Shown in pieces: positions 1 to 7,697 of a stretch of 17,536 bases of DNA (positions are counted from its first letter, which is position 1; each line of letters starts with the position of its first letter). Below the pieces are notes generated by a model. That model made no database searches and was not told the DNA's origin. It saw only the letters and a list, made by a program, of their open reading frames with translations. A program made the position numbers and the translations under genes. Source of the stretch: JBBDXI01 sp040902425 (GTDB lineage: Bacteria; Planctomycetota; Phycisphaerae; Phycisphaerales; UBA1924); NCBI GenBank assembly GCA_040902425.1, contig JBBDXI010000086.1, positions 1 to 17,536 on the forward strand. Reading direction: 5' to 3'.

Positions 1-15
1 CCCCCCCGCCCGGCT

Positions 16-2124
16 TCACCGCCGGGGGGCCGACGCCGGCGCGCCCAGCGGCCGGCGCCGCTTGGCCTTGTCCCCCGCCTCCTTGAAGTAGTCCGCCAGT
101 TCGTACGGCCGCAGGCCGTCGAGCCGGCGGTCGAGGTTGACCGCGAAGAGGTCGTCCTGCCCGTTGATCGCCGCGTCGCGGTCGGAGAGGAAGTAGAGCA
201 CCTTCCCGTCGGCCGAGAGCCGTGCCGAGTGGTCGCTGTCGGGGTGGCGCGTCAGGTTCACCGGCTTCGCCGCGTCGGAACCCGCGGCGGCGAGCGCATC
301 GGCGATCCAGATGTCGGCGTTGTAGTTGACATCCATCGCCTCATAGACGATGTGGCGCGAGTCGGCGGCCCACTGGACGGTCGGGTCGTTCCATGACGAC
401 AGCACCAGACGCTCGTCGGCGCCCTTCCTGGGCATCGCGTCGGCCACCTCGATCATCACCAGGTCCCCAAGACCCCGCGTGATGAGCAGGTGCTTCCCGT
501 CCGGCGAGGGCACGGGGCGGCGCTGCTCGGCCTTCGAGACGGCCACCGGCTCGACCGTGAACGTGATCGCATCCGCCCAGCGCTTGCCGTGGTCGGGCTT
601 TTTCTCGCGCGAGCGGCGCGGTGTGGGGGCCTCAGCGCCCTTGTCCGCGTCGGCCTTGTCGCCGGCAGCGGCATCGCCGGGTTTCTCGTCGCCCGCGGGC
701 TCGGCCGGGTCCGCCTTCGGCTTCTCCTCCTCGGCCTTCTCCGCCGGGCGCTCGGGCTTCTCACCCTCGCCGAGGTCCTCGCGCGACATCGCGACGGTGG
801 CCGCGTACACGCCCGACACGCCGCTCATGTCGCTGGAGAAGTACAGCACCCGCCCGTCGGGGGACCACGCCAGGTCCCGCGCCCGCGAGTGCCCCGCGTT
901 CCCGCTGCCCGTCACCCGGCGCGTCGGCCGGTCCTTCTCGGTGCTGCGGGTGAAGACCTCGCCGCGGGCGATCAGCGCGACGGTCTTGCCGTCGGGGCTC
1001 AGGGCGGCGTCGGTCACCTGCCGCGACACGTTGGTGCGCTGGAAGTCGAGGAGCGCAAAGTCGCCGCCGGCCGCCAGCGGCACGGCCTCGGGCGCTGCGC
1101 CCATCGACCTGCAGTCCAGCGTGTACATGGTGTCCCAGACACAGAACACCGCCGTCCACCCGCCGGGGGGGACGTTCAGGTCGCGCACGCCGTGCCCGAT
1201 CGTCGCCTCGCCGGCGGCGGGGGCGAACCGCGTGAGCTGCTCCGCGGCGCGGTCGGCCGCGCCGGGCTTCAGGCGCCAGACGTTGTTCTGGCCGTCCCGC
1301 GAGGAGACGAACACGACCGAGCCGTCGGGGAGCGGGAACGCGTCGGCGTCGTTGTGCGGGCTGGTCGTCAGGCGGGTGAACGCCCCCTTCGCATCCAGCC
1401 GCCACACATCCGGGTTCGCCGACCCGGTGTAGCGCGGGCGGGTCGCGTCGTACCGCCCGCGATAGAACAGGACGCCGCCGTCGGCGGCCTCCCGCGCCCC
1501 GCTCCCGAACGCGTCGGTGACCCGCTCCATCGCCGAGCCGCCGGCCTCCGGCGCATCGACGGCGGCGCGGTACATCCGCGCGGCCCGGTGGATCGAGGGC
1601 TCGTGGTTCGACGAGAACAGCACCGACGTGCCATCCGCCGAGAAGCCCGAGAGCGCCTGGGCCCGGTCCGAGGCCGTCACCCGCCTCACCGCCCCGCCCA
1701 CGAGCGACCGGCCGCCGCCGGGGACGGTCACGGGCATGACGTAGATGTTCCGCGGCCCGTCGCGCTCGCTCTCGAAGGCCAGCAGGTCCCCCGAGGGGCT
1801 GAAGGCGGAGCGGGCCTCGTCGCTGGGGTGCGCGGTCAGCCGCTCCGCCGCGCCGCCGGAGGCCAGCACCGTCCAGAGGTCACCGCCGTAGGCGAAGACG
1901 ATCGACCGCCCATCGGGCGAGATCGAGGGGTGCTGCACGAACGCGACCGCGGGCGCCCCCAGCGCCGCGATCCGCGGGTCGAGGCCGCGCTCAGAGCCGG
2001 CGACGCTCGCGTCCGGGCCCCCCGGGTTCCGCGACACGGCCGACGACCCGTCGGGCGCCTGGGCCACGCACGAGGCGGCAAGTCCCGCGGCCAGCACGAA
2101 CACGATCGCAGGTCGGGCGTTCAT
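16..2124 (-). CDS. Exported Tricorn/TolB-type beta-propeller protein, possibly truncated
   Basis: A 702-residue exported protein built mainly of PD40/WD40-like propeller repeats, as in the N-terminal half of Tricorn-type proteases and in TolB. Repeats with SPDG or SADG turns followed by an aromatic strand are visible near residues 69, 109, 162, 266, 376, 421, 540 and 637. The N-terminus (residues 1-23) is a signal peptide; the AASC around residue 19 is only a weak lipobox. Residues 450-510 form a Lys/Glu/Ala/Pro-rich linker. Start choice is supported by AGGAG 7 nt upstream. No PDZ or S41 protease core is present before the stop, whereas full Tricorn-like proteins exceed 1000 residues. The frame ends in a Pro/Ala-rich stretch right after a run of six C, so truncation by an indel is possible. 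Function beyond propeller-mediated binding is inferred. Confidence 0.8.
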   Translation of the reverse strand: MNARPAIVFVLAAGLAASCVAQAPDGSSAVSRNPGGPDASVAGSERGLDPRIAALGAPAVAFVQHPSISPDGRSIVFAYGGDLWTVLASGGAAERLTAHPSDEARSAFSPSGDLLAFESERDGPRNIYVMPVTVPGGGRSLVGGAVRRVTASDRAQALSGFSADGTSVLFSSNHEPSIHRAARMYRAAVDAPEAGGSAMERVTDAFGSGAREAADGGVLFYRGRYDATRPRYTGSANPDVWRLDAKGAFTRLTTSPHNDADAFPLPDGSVVFVSSRDGQNNVWRLKPGAADRAAEQLTRFAPAAGEATIGHGVRDLNVPPGGWTAVFCVWDTMYTLDCRSMGAAPEAVPLAAGGDFALLDFQRTNVSRQVTDAALSPDGKTVALIARGEVFTRSTEKDRPTRRVTGSGNAGHSRARDLAWSPDGRVLYFSSDMSGVSGVYAATVAMSREDLGEGEKPERPAEKAEEEKPKADPAEPAGDEKPGDAAAGDKADADKGAEAPTPRRSREKKPDHGKRWADAITFTVEPVAVSKAEQRRPVPSPDGKHLLITRGLGDLVMIEVADAMPRKGADERLVLSSWNDPTVQWAADSRHIVYEAMDVNYNADIWIADALAAAGSDAAKPVNLTRHPDSDHSARLSADGKVLYFLSDRDAAINGQDDLFAVNLDRRLDGLRPYELADYFKEAGDKAKRRRPLGAPASAPRR

Positions 2125-2131
2125 CGGGAAG

Positions 2132-2136
2132 CTCCT
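2132..2136 (-). promoter_or_regulatory. Ribosome binding site of the propeller gene
   Basis: AGGAG on the minus strand, 7 nt before the ATG at 2124. It fixes the start in front of the signal peptide. Confidence 0.6.
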
Positions 2137-2181
2137 GAGGGTGAACCCCAGAGCCTACCAGAGCCCCGTGAACTCATCCAA

Positions 2182-2217
2182 CGGGCCGCGCCGGTTTCTC
2201 CCGGCGTTCCGGGCCCG
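2182..2217 (-). terminator. Two-tier GC hairpin after the PpiD-like gene
   Basis: CGCCGG (2189-2194) pairs with CCGGCG (2201-2206) around a 6-nt loop. An outer CGGGCC (2182-2187) pairs with GGCCCG (2212-2217). The structure begins 9 nt past the stop of the upstream minus-strand gene. No U-tract follows, so it may be a weak terminator or an mRNA-stabilising or processing structure. Confidence 0.35.
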
Positions 2218-2225
2218 CGCTGCCC

Positions 2226-4199
2226 TTATCCCCCCTGCCCTTCAGCCTCGCGGGCCGTCAGCACCCGCTTGTCGCCCACGATGTACTCGTGCCGCGCCAG
2301 GATGGCATCCAGGGAGAACACCGACTTCCCTGCGGCCGCGGCCTGGCCCTCGGCCTGGAGCGCCCGCATCGCCGCGATCCGGTCGATCCGCACGTAGTCC
2401 TCGCGCGTCAGCGGCGACAGGGCCCGGATGCGCACCACCGCCACCCCCAGCGACCTGGCCGTCGGCACCACCAGCGTGCTCGCCTCGACCGGGTGCTGGT
2501 CCGGCGGGGCCTTGGGGTCCAGCTTCTCCGCCGCCTCCATGACCGTCGTACGGGCCGCATCGTCGCGGTTGAGCTCCATCACCTGCGCCGCGGCCCGCGT
2601 CACCCGCGCCGCCTGGCTCACCTCCGGCTTGGTGGCCGTCTTGCCCTCGGGGAGCGGCGTCGCCGCGAAGGCCGCCGCGGCCGCGTCCACGCCGCCGCTC
2701 ATGGCCGCCGACCGCAGCTCGTCGGCCCGGGCCCGCAGCGCCTCGAACGCCCGGAGGTTCCGGTAGTCCGTCACCGCCTCTTCGCGGACCTCCTCGACGT
2801 TCTCCGGCTCCGACTCACCGCGGGTCTCGCGGACCAGGATGTAGTGGCGGTTGCCCTCGGCGTCGGACAGCGGGTGCTCGGCGAGCGGGATGCCCGCCTG
2901 CACCGCGATGACGTTCTCGCTGCCGCCCAGCTCCTTGGCCCAGAAGACCGCCTCGTGCAGCGGCGCCTCGATCCCGCCCACCCGCATGGTCGCCCGCGCG
3001 ATCCCCTCCAGGGCCGCGACGTCGGCCTGCGTCAGCCACTCGCCCTTGGCGGTCACCGCGGGGAGCGGCATGCGGATGTTCAGCTCGGGCACGCGTGAGA
3101 CCTGGTCGCGGACCGCCTCGGCGATCGCGGTCATCGTGGGGCGCACCTGCTCCCAGCCCTCGGGGAGCTTGCGGTACTTCCCGTCGCGCTCCAGGCGGCG
3201 GGTCGCCTTGCCGGTCTCGGCCTGGATGACCAGCTGCGCCTCCTGCATCACGCGGTCGGCGTGCTGGGCCCGCATGTCCGCCTCGACCCGCGCCCGCTCC
3301 TGCTCGAGCGTCCCGGGGTAGCGGGAGCGGTTCTGCGCGTGGCGCTTGTGGACCTCCACGGGGTCCAGCGCCACCGCGGCCTCGATCGCCTTGCGGTCCA
3401 GCGTCAGCCACTCCAGCTTCACCCGCGGCGGCAGGAGGTAGCCGATGCCGTAGTCGCCCTCGCCGGGGCGGTTGGCCTTGAACAGATCGACGTGCGCGGC
3501 GAGGGCCGCGGCGTCGGGCTCGGGCACGGACGCGGCCAGGGCGGAGGCCGGCAGGAAGGCGTAGTCGATCACGGCGGCGTCGATCTCGCGCTTGGCCTCG
3601 GTGACCGAGAGCCGGTCGGAGACGCGGGGCGCCCCCAGCGTGCTCACCATGCGGTAGACGCCGTGGGCCTTGGCGAGGGCCGCATCCATCTCCTCCTCGT
3701 TCATGCGGGCGCCGGCGAACGCGGTGGGGGCGCTGGCGACGATGTCGTCGGCGACGCGCTGGACGGCTTCCTGCGGGGTCCTGGGGGCGTTGGGCCCCTG
3801 GTAGACGCGGAGCAGCAGCTGGATGTCCTGCTGGAGCATCATCTGCGCCATCTCGGGGGCGACCCGCCGGAGGAACTCCTGCCCGTCCCCGGCCTCGGCC
3901 ACCAGGCCGGCCTGCTTCGCCTCCTCCGCCAGCAGCATCCAGTGCTGCGAGTCGCGCTCTTCGATCCCGAAGACCCCGCGGACCAGCACCGGCATCACCT
4001 GGCCCAGCGCGCTGAGCTCCCGCGAGGCGAGGCTGAGGTCCGAGGCACGGACCCGCCGCCCATCGAGCGTCCCCACGGTCCGGTTCCCCACGATCTTGGT
4101 GGTCCCCTCGATCGCCGGCCCGCCGAGGAAGGCCAGCATCAGGAGGACGCCGAACCCGGCCATGAGCCACTGCTTGTGCTTGCGGAGGACTTTGACCAT
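2226..4199 (-). CDS. PpiD/SurA-N-like membrane-anchored folding factor
   Basis: A 657-residue protein with a short basic N-terminus (residues 1-10), one membrane helix at about 11-29 and a long, charged, mostly helical extracytoplasmic part. This matches the plan of PpiD/SurA-type periplasmic chaperones (peptidyl-prolyl isomerase family). Residues 40-64 (TVGTLDGRRV then a helix) resemble the start of the SurA_N/PpiD fold, where such proteins carry a G-x-x-I/V-x-x-x-D/E-F motif. I do not see a clear parvulin catalytic signature, so isomerase activity is doubtful and a holdase role is more likely. It lies 152 nt downstream of rpsD on the same strand. The leader has no Shine-Dalgarno and is unusually pyrimidine-rich. 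The family call comes from topology and residue pattern only. Confidence 0.65.
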   Translation of the reverse strand: MVKVLRKHKQWLMAGFGVLLMLAFLGGPAIEGTTKIVGNRTVGTLDGRRVRASDLSLASRELSALGQVMPVLVRGVFGIEERDSQHWMLLAEEAKQAGLVAEAGDGQEFLRRVAPEMAQMMLQQDIQLLLRVYQGPNAPRTPQEAVQRVADDIVASAPTAFAGARMNEEEMDAALAKAHGVYRMVSTLGAPRVSDRLSVTEAKREIDAAVIDYAFLPASALAASVPEPDAAALAAHVDLFKANRPGEGDYGIGYLLPPRVKLEWLTLDRKAIEAAVALDPVEVHKRHAQNRSRYPGTLEQERARVEADMRAQHADRVMQEAQLVIQAETGKATRRLERDGKYRKLPEGWEQVRPTMTAIAEAVRDQVSRVPELNIRMPLPAVTAKGEWLTQADVAALEGIARATMRVGGIEAPLHEAVFWAKELGGSENVIAVQAGIPLAEHPLSDAEGNRHYILVRETRGESEPENVEEVREEAVTDYRNLRAFEALRARADELRSAAMSGGVDAAAAAFAATPLPEGKTATKPEVSQAARVTRAAAQVMELNRDDAARTTVMEAAEKLDPKAPPDQHPVEASTLVVPTARSLGVAVVRIRALSPLTREDYVRIDRIAAMRALQAEGQAAAAGKSVFSLDAILARHEYIVGDKRVLTAREAEGQGG

Positions 4200-4200
4200 G

Positions 4201-4258
4201 AGGGGCTCTGGGGGAGTGAGGAGGGAGGGGGGAGGGGGAGGAGGTGAGGTGAGGGAGA
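4201..4258. repeat. Purine-rich (plus) / pyrimidine-rich (minus) low-complexity tract
   Basis: The plus strand is almost all G and A, with G-runs of 4-6, and only a few pyrimidines interrupt it. It sits immediately before the PpiD-like start, so the mRNA leader is C/U-rich and includes CACCUCCU, a copy of the 16S rRNA 3' tail rather than its complement. G-quadruplex or triplex formation on the DNA is possible. Confidence 0.5.
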
Positions 4259-4351
4259 TTCCTGACGGGGGCCGAAAGTCTATGGGCGCGCACGGGCGCT
4301 ATGGGCACGCCGCCCCGGGCTTGCCCGCGAGAACCGCGCCCGGAGGCACGA

Positions 4352-4954
4352 TTACCGGTAGAACTCGACGATCAGGTTGGGGTTGACGTCGAAGGGGATC
4401 TGGTCCGGCGTGGGCAGGGCCACCACCCTGGCCGTCAGTTCAGCCGGGTTCAGGTCGATCCACCCGGGCACCTCGTGCCCGGCGAGGCTCTCCATGTTCT
4501 CCCGGGCCAGCTTCTGGGCCTTGGCCTTCAGCGTGATGGTGTCCCCGACCTCCATCTCGTAGCTGGGCCGGTCGGTCTTCCGCCCGTTGATCATGATGTG
4601 CCCGTGGGCGACCATCTGCCGGGCGCCCCAGATCGTCCGGGCCAGGCCGGCGCGACGGATGGCGTTGTCCAGCCGCCGCTCGAGCAGCTGCATCAGCACG
4701 CCGCCGGTGTTCCCCGGCTGCCGCCCGGCCTCGGCCAAGTAGCGCCGGAACTGCTTCTCCAGCACGCTGTAGTGGTAGCGGACCTTCTGCTTCTCGTTGA
4801 GGCGGACGCCGTAGTCGCGGAGGCGGCGCCCGCGGTAGCCGTGCATGCCCGCGGGCGTGCGGATCCGCTCGTTGGCGGTGTGCTTGGGGATATCGGCGAT
4901 GGGCACGCCGACGCGGCGGGAGAGGCGGACCTTGGGGCCTGTGTACCGAGCCAT
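4352..4954 (-). CDS. rpsD: 30S ribosomal protein S4
   Basis: Ribosomal protein S4, 200 residues, the usual length. It binds 16S rRNA early in 30S assembly and contributes to decoding accuracy. The N-terminus MARYTGPKVRLSRR matches the family. The S4 RNA-binding domain covers about residues 91-155 (LERRLDN, GARQMVAHGHI, NGRKTDRPSY), and the C-terminus ends in the typical IVEFYR. The N-terminal region has no cysteines, so this is the zinc-free form. The ATG at 4954 is chosen over upstream in-frame codons because it starts the canonical MARYTGP and has GGAAGGAG 7 nt upstream. No other ribosomal genes adjoin it, so it is not in an alpha-operon arrangement here. The leader contains an inverted repeat that could serve autoregulation. 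Confidence 0.97.
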   Translation of the reverse strand: MARYTGPKVRLSRRVGVPIADIPKHTANERIRTPAGMHGYRGRRLRDYGVRLNEKQKVRYHYSVLEKQFRRYLAEAGRQPGNTGGVLMQLLERRLDNAIRRAGLARTIWGARQMVAHGHIMINGRKTDRPSYEMEVGDTITLKAKAQKLARENMESLAGHEVPGWIDLNPAELTARVVALPTPDQIPFDVNPNLIVEFYR

Positions 4955-4961
4955 GGCGAAA

Positions 4962-4969
4962 CTCCTTCC
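4962..4969 (-). promoter_or_regulatory. Strong ribosome binding site of rpsD
   Basis: GGAAGGAG on the minus strand, 7 nt before the ATG at 4954. It is one of the strongest Shine-Dalgarno matches in the window, fits a highly expressed ribosomal gene, and rules out longer in-frame starts. Confidence 0.8.
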
Positions 4970-4984
4970 GTCCGCGGCGGGTGC

Positions 4985-5017
4985 CACTGCTCGCGGCGTC
5001 TTCGCTGCGCAGCAGTG
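4985..5017 (-). promoter_or_regulatory. Inverted repeat in the rpsD leader
   Basis: CACTGCT and AGCAGTG arms (7 bp, perfect) enclose 19 nt, which may hold a further GCG/CGC pairing. The structure lies about 30 nt before the rpsD start and just upstream of the Shine-Dalgarno. Position suggests an attenuator or an S4-binding autoregulatory element. A terminator for the upstream gene is less likely because no U-tract follows. Confidence 0.35.
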
Positions 5018-5244
5018 CCGCCGGGTGGCCGCTCGATGGCGGCCGATCGGGCCTGGTGACCGAGACTTCGGGCAGGCCGGGTGATCCGGGCACATTCCCA
5101 GGCGGCACGATGCCGAATGGGAGCCAATCGAAGGTGCCGCGGTTCTCAAAGTCAAACAACGCATCCACGACCAGTTGGTCGAGCGTCCGGCGTCCACGCC
5201 GCTTCCTCAGGCTTGCGCCCGGGAGGGCGTGCCAACACTCACGC

Positions 5245-5772
5245 TTATCGCCGCGCCAATTGGGGCCCACACTCGGGGCACACAGCCTTGGGGAGCCCGC
5301 TCAGGTCGTATCCGCACCGTCTGCACCGGCCGGGGCCGAAGCGATGCCGCCAGTCGTGCCGCCACATCAGCACCACGGCCGGCAGCAGTACCGCTTCAAA
5401 GACCCACAGGGGCACGTAGCAGATCGCCATTTTGAATGGCGGCGACCGGTCGCGGTACGAGAACCACCAGTGCCAGGCGGTGGTGTTCTGCCGCATGAAG
5501 CGCGTCTCGGCACCGTCCTCGCTCTGCCGGAAGTCCGAGTGGGTGATACCGATACGTCCGTTGGTCAGCCAAACGCCCGTTTCGCCCCCGCCAGCCGTTG
5601 GCCAAAGCCGAAACAGGATGGAGTACCCACTGAACGCCCAGGCCGCGGCTATGGTGATGAGCAGCAGCGTGGCCGTCCACTTCACGGCCCCCCTCGCGCG
5701 CCGTCGCCTTCGGCGGATCCGACGCTCGGAGTCCTGAGTACCGTTGGGCAGCCCGCTCGTGTCGGACGTCAT
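5245..5772 (-). CDS. Two-helix membrane protein with C-terminal zinc ribbon
   Basis: A 175-residue protein of unknown function. The N-terminus is very basic (about ten Arg in residues 18-27). It is followed by a membrane helix at about 32-54, an extracytoplasmic region with WLTNGRIGITH and a Trp-rich WHWWFSYRDR segment, a second helix at about 114-137, and a cytoplasmic zinc ribbon with C150, C153, C165 and C168 (CRRCGYDLSGL...CPECG). This ribbon with the GYDL-x-GL core is a recurring C-terminal module of planctomycete proteins. The ATG at 5772 is chosen because the frame upstream has no membrane-protein character; the Shine-Dalgarno is weak (GGGAA about 8 nt upstream). It lies 71 nt downstream of polX on the same strand. 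The function cannot be assigned. Confidence 0.8.
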   Translation of the reverse strand: MTSDTSGLPNGTQDSERRIRRRRRRARGAVKWTATLLLITIAAAWAFSGYSILFRLWPTAGGGETGVWLTNGRIGITHSDFRQSEDGAETRFMRQNTTAWHWWFSYRDRSPPFKMAICYVPLWVFEAVLLPAVVLMWRHDWRHRFGPGRCRRCGYDLSGLPKAVCPECGPQLARR

Positions 5773-5843
5773 GTGGTGTTTCCCAGCGTGCCGGCACGAT
5801 GGTGGAACTATCGCGCCGCCTGGTGGCTCCCGGCCCGCAGGCG

Positions 5844-7688
5844 CTACCGTTTGCTCTTCAACCAGTCCCCCAGCCTCTTCGCCGGCCACGCGTTGAGGCA
5901 TCCCTCCGGGCGCGCCCACGCCCGGCGGGCGGTCAGCACGCCGTACCTGAGGTTGTCGAAGTCCTCCCGCGTGTGGGCGTCCGTGTTGATCGCCAGCAGG
6001 CACCCGCCATCCACCGCGATCCGCGCGTGGCTGTCGCGCAGGTCCAGGCGGTGCCAGTGGGCGTTGATCTCCAGGGCGACGTTGTGCTCCTTCGCGGCCG
6101 CGGCCACCTTCTGCATGTCCGGGCTCGTCCCGGCGCGCCGGTTGATCAGCCGCCCGGTGGGATGCCCCAGGATGTGGACGAAGGGGTTCGACATCGCCCG
6201 CACGAGTCTCGCCGTGGCCTTGTCGGGGTCCTGCGTCAGCGCCGCGTGGGGCGAGGCGACCACGATGTCGAGTTCCTTCAGGACCGCATCCTCGTAGTCC
6301 AGCGTGCCATCCGCGTGGATGTCCACCTCGCTCCCCGCGAGCAGGGTGATGCCCTTGATCTTCCCGTTGAACGACCGCACCCGCTCCGCGTGCGCCAGCA
6401 GTGCCTCGGGTTGCAGGCCCCCCGCGAAGGCCGAGGATTTGCTGTGGTCCGTCACCGCGATGGTGTGAAGGCCGCGGCGCTTGGCTTCCCGGGCGAGTTC
6501 TTCGATCTCCAGCGTGCCGTCGGAGGCGGTGGTGTGGGCGTGGAGTTCGGCCTTGATGTCGGCGGTCTCGATGAGCCGGGGGGTCTCGGTGAGGGCGAAC
6601 TCGCCGCGGTTCTCGCGGATCTCCGGCGGGAGCCAGGGGAGGCCGAGGGCCTTGTAGAGCTCCTCCTCCGTCGCGCTGGCGATCAACTGCTCGACATCGC
6701 CGCGGCGGGTGCGCGGCGCGTGCGCGGGCGCCTCGGGCATGGGGGCGCTCTTGCCGGCCTTGCCCTTGGAAGGGGCGTTCGCGGGCAGCTTGAAGAGCCC
6801 CCACTCGTTCAGCGTCCACCCCTTGTCGAGGGCGCGCCCGCGGAGGGCGACGTTGTGGTCCTTGCTGCCGGTGAAGTAGAGCAGGGCTGCGCCCCAGCTC
6901 TCCAGCGGGATGACCCGCAGGTCGGCCTGGACCTCGGGGATGGTCAGGCCGCCGCGGTGCGCATCGCCCGCGGCCACCTTGAGGCGGACGCTCGACTTGG
7001 TCTCCCCCGCGGCCAGGACCGAGGCGACACCGGGGAGCGAGCGGAAGCGCTCGCTGACGATGGCGGGGTCCTTGCACGCGACGAGGAAGTCGAGGTCGCC
7101 GACGGTGTCGCGCCCGCGGCGGAGCGAGCCGGCGTACGCGGCCTTCTGGACGCCGGGGACCCTCTCGAGCTCGGCGACGATGCGCTCGGCGATGGGCGTG
7201 GCGCGCCCGATCCAGAGGCGGGGCGAATCGGCGGTCATGGTGGCGAGCGCGGCCTTGATCTTCTCGACGGCCTTCTCGCCCATCCGAGGGACGTTCATGA
7301 TCGAGCCGTCCTCGATCGCGCGCTTCAGGCTCTGGACATCGACGACGCCGCAGGTGTCCCAGATCGCCTTGGCGGTCTTGGGGCCCATGCCGGGGATGCG
7401 GAGGAGCTCCAGGAGGGTGGGCGGGACCTTCTCTTTGAGCTCGGTCCACTCCTTCATCGCGCCGGTCTGGACGAACTCGATGATCTTGTCGGCGATGCGG
7501 TTGCCGATGCCCTCGATCTCGAGCAGCTTCTTCTTGTCGGTGGCGAGCGGCGCGAGGTCGAACGAGAGGTCGGCGATGTTCCGGGCGGCGCGGGCGTGGG
7601 CGGAGGCGCGGAAGGAGTCGGCGCCGGTCAGCTCGAGCATCTGGGAGATCTCGAGGAACTTCTGGGCGAGGGCCTGGTTGACCGCCAT
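5844..7688 (-). CDS. polX: DNA polymerase X family protein with PHP domain
   Basis: PolX, 614 residues. It is a family X repair polymerase joined to a PHP phosphoesterase/exonuclease domain and is expected to act in gap filling and base-excision repair. Helix-hairpin-helix segments lie at about 56-68 (EIEGIGNRI) and 97-110 (RIPGMGPKTA). The nucleotidyltransferase core has GS at 187-188, D198 and D200 (GDLDF), and a third Asp at 256 (QADLRV). The PHP domain starts near 378 and keeps its metal-binding motifs: H383/H385 (HAH), D414-H415 (TDHS), E454, H481, H509 (ILGHPTGR), and D570/H572 (NTDAH). A Pro/Ala/Lys linker at about 302-330 separates the halves. The start lies 9 nt after the SRPBCC stop, suggesting co-transcription. 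There is no Shine-Dalgarno. Confidence 0.96.
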   Translation of the reverse strand: MAVNQALAQKFLEISQMLELTGADSFRASAHARAARNIADLSFDLAPLATDKKKLLEIEGIGNRIADKIIEFVQTGAMKEWTELKEKVPPTLLELLRIPGMGPKTAKAIWDTCGVVDVQSLKRAIEDGSIMNVPRMGEKAVEKIKAALATMTADSPRLWIGRATPIAERIVAELERVPGVQKAAYAGSLRRGRDTVGDLDFLVACKDPAIVSERFRSLPGVASVLAAGETKSSVRLKVAAGDAHRGGLTIPEVQADLRVIPLESWGAALLYFTGSKDHNVALRGRALDKGWTLNEWGLFKLPANAPSKGKAGKSAPMPEAPAHAPRTRRGDVEQLIASATEEELYKALGLPWLPPEIRENRGEFALTETPRLIETADIKAELHAHTTASDGTLEIEELAREAKRRGLHTIAVTDHSKSSAFAGGLQPEALLAHAERVRSFNGKIKGITLLAGSEVDIHADGTLDYEDAVLKELDIVVASPHAALTQDPDKATARLVRAMSNPFVHILGHPTGRLINRRAGTSPDMQKVAAAAKEHNVALEINAHWHRLDLRDSHARIAVDGGCLLAINTDAHTREDFDNLRYGVLTARRAWARPEGCLNAWPAKRLGDWLKSKR

Positions 7689-7697
7689 GCGGTCATG

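Larger units (their letters stand above)
4955..5244 (-). other. Intergenic region and leader upstream of rpsD
   Basis: This 290-nt gap lies between the zinc-ribbon gene stop and rpsD. It holds the rpsD ribosome binding site and a 7-bp inverted repeat (4985-4991 with 5011-5017). Around 5140-5170 the base composition is less GC-rich. One minus frame there reads like protein (LDQLVVDALFDFENRG) but runs on into rpsD in the wrong frame, so I treat it as noncoding or a decayed fragment. I see no clear -35/-10 pair. Confidence 0.4.

Noticed and set aside
490..2397. Long plus-strand open frame (635 codons) opposite the propeller gene
   Set aside because: Its Arg/Gly/Val/His-rich composition is that of the complement of a GC-rich gene. 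The minus strand has clear propeller repeats and a signal peptide.
4352..5197. N-terminally extended S4 (281 residues)
   Set aside because: The extension has no S4 similarity. The canonical MARYTGP start at 4954 has a strong Shine-Dalgarno.
6570..6592. Third copy of the pyrF-flanking hairpin (GAGCCGGGG, reverse orientation)
   Set aside because: It lies inside polX coding sequence, cannot form the stem, and matches only over about 9 nt.
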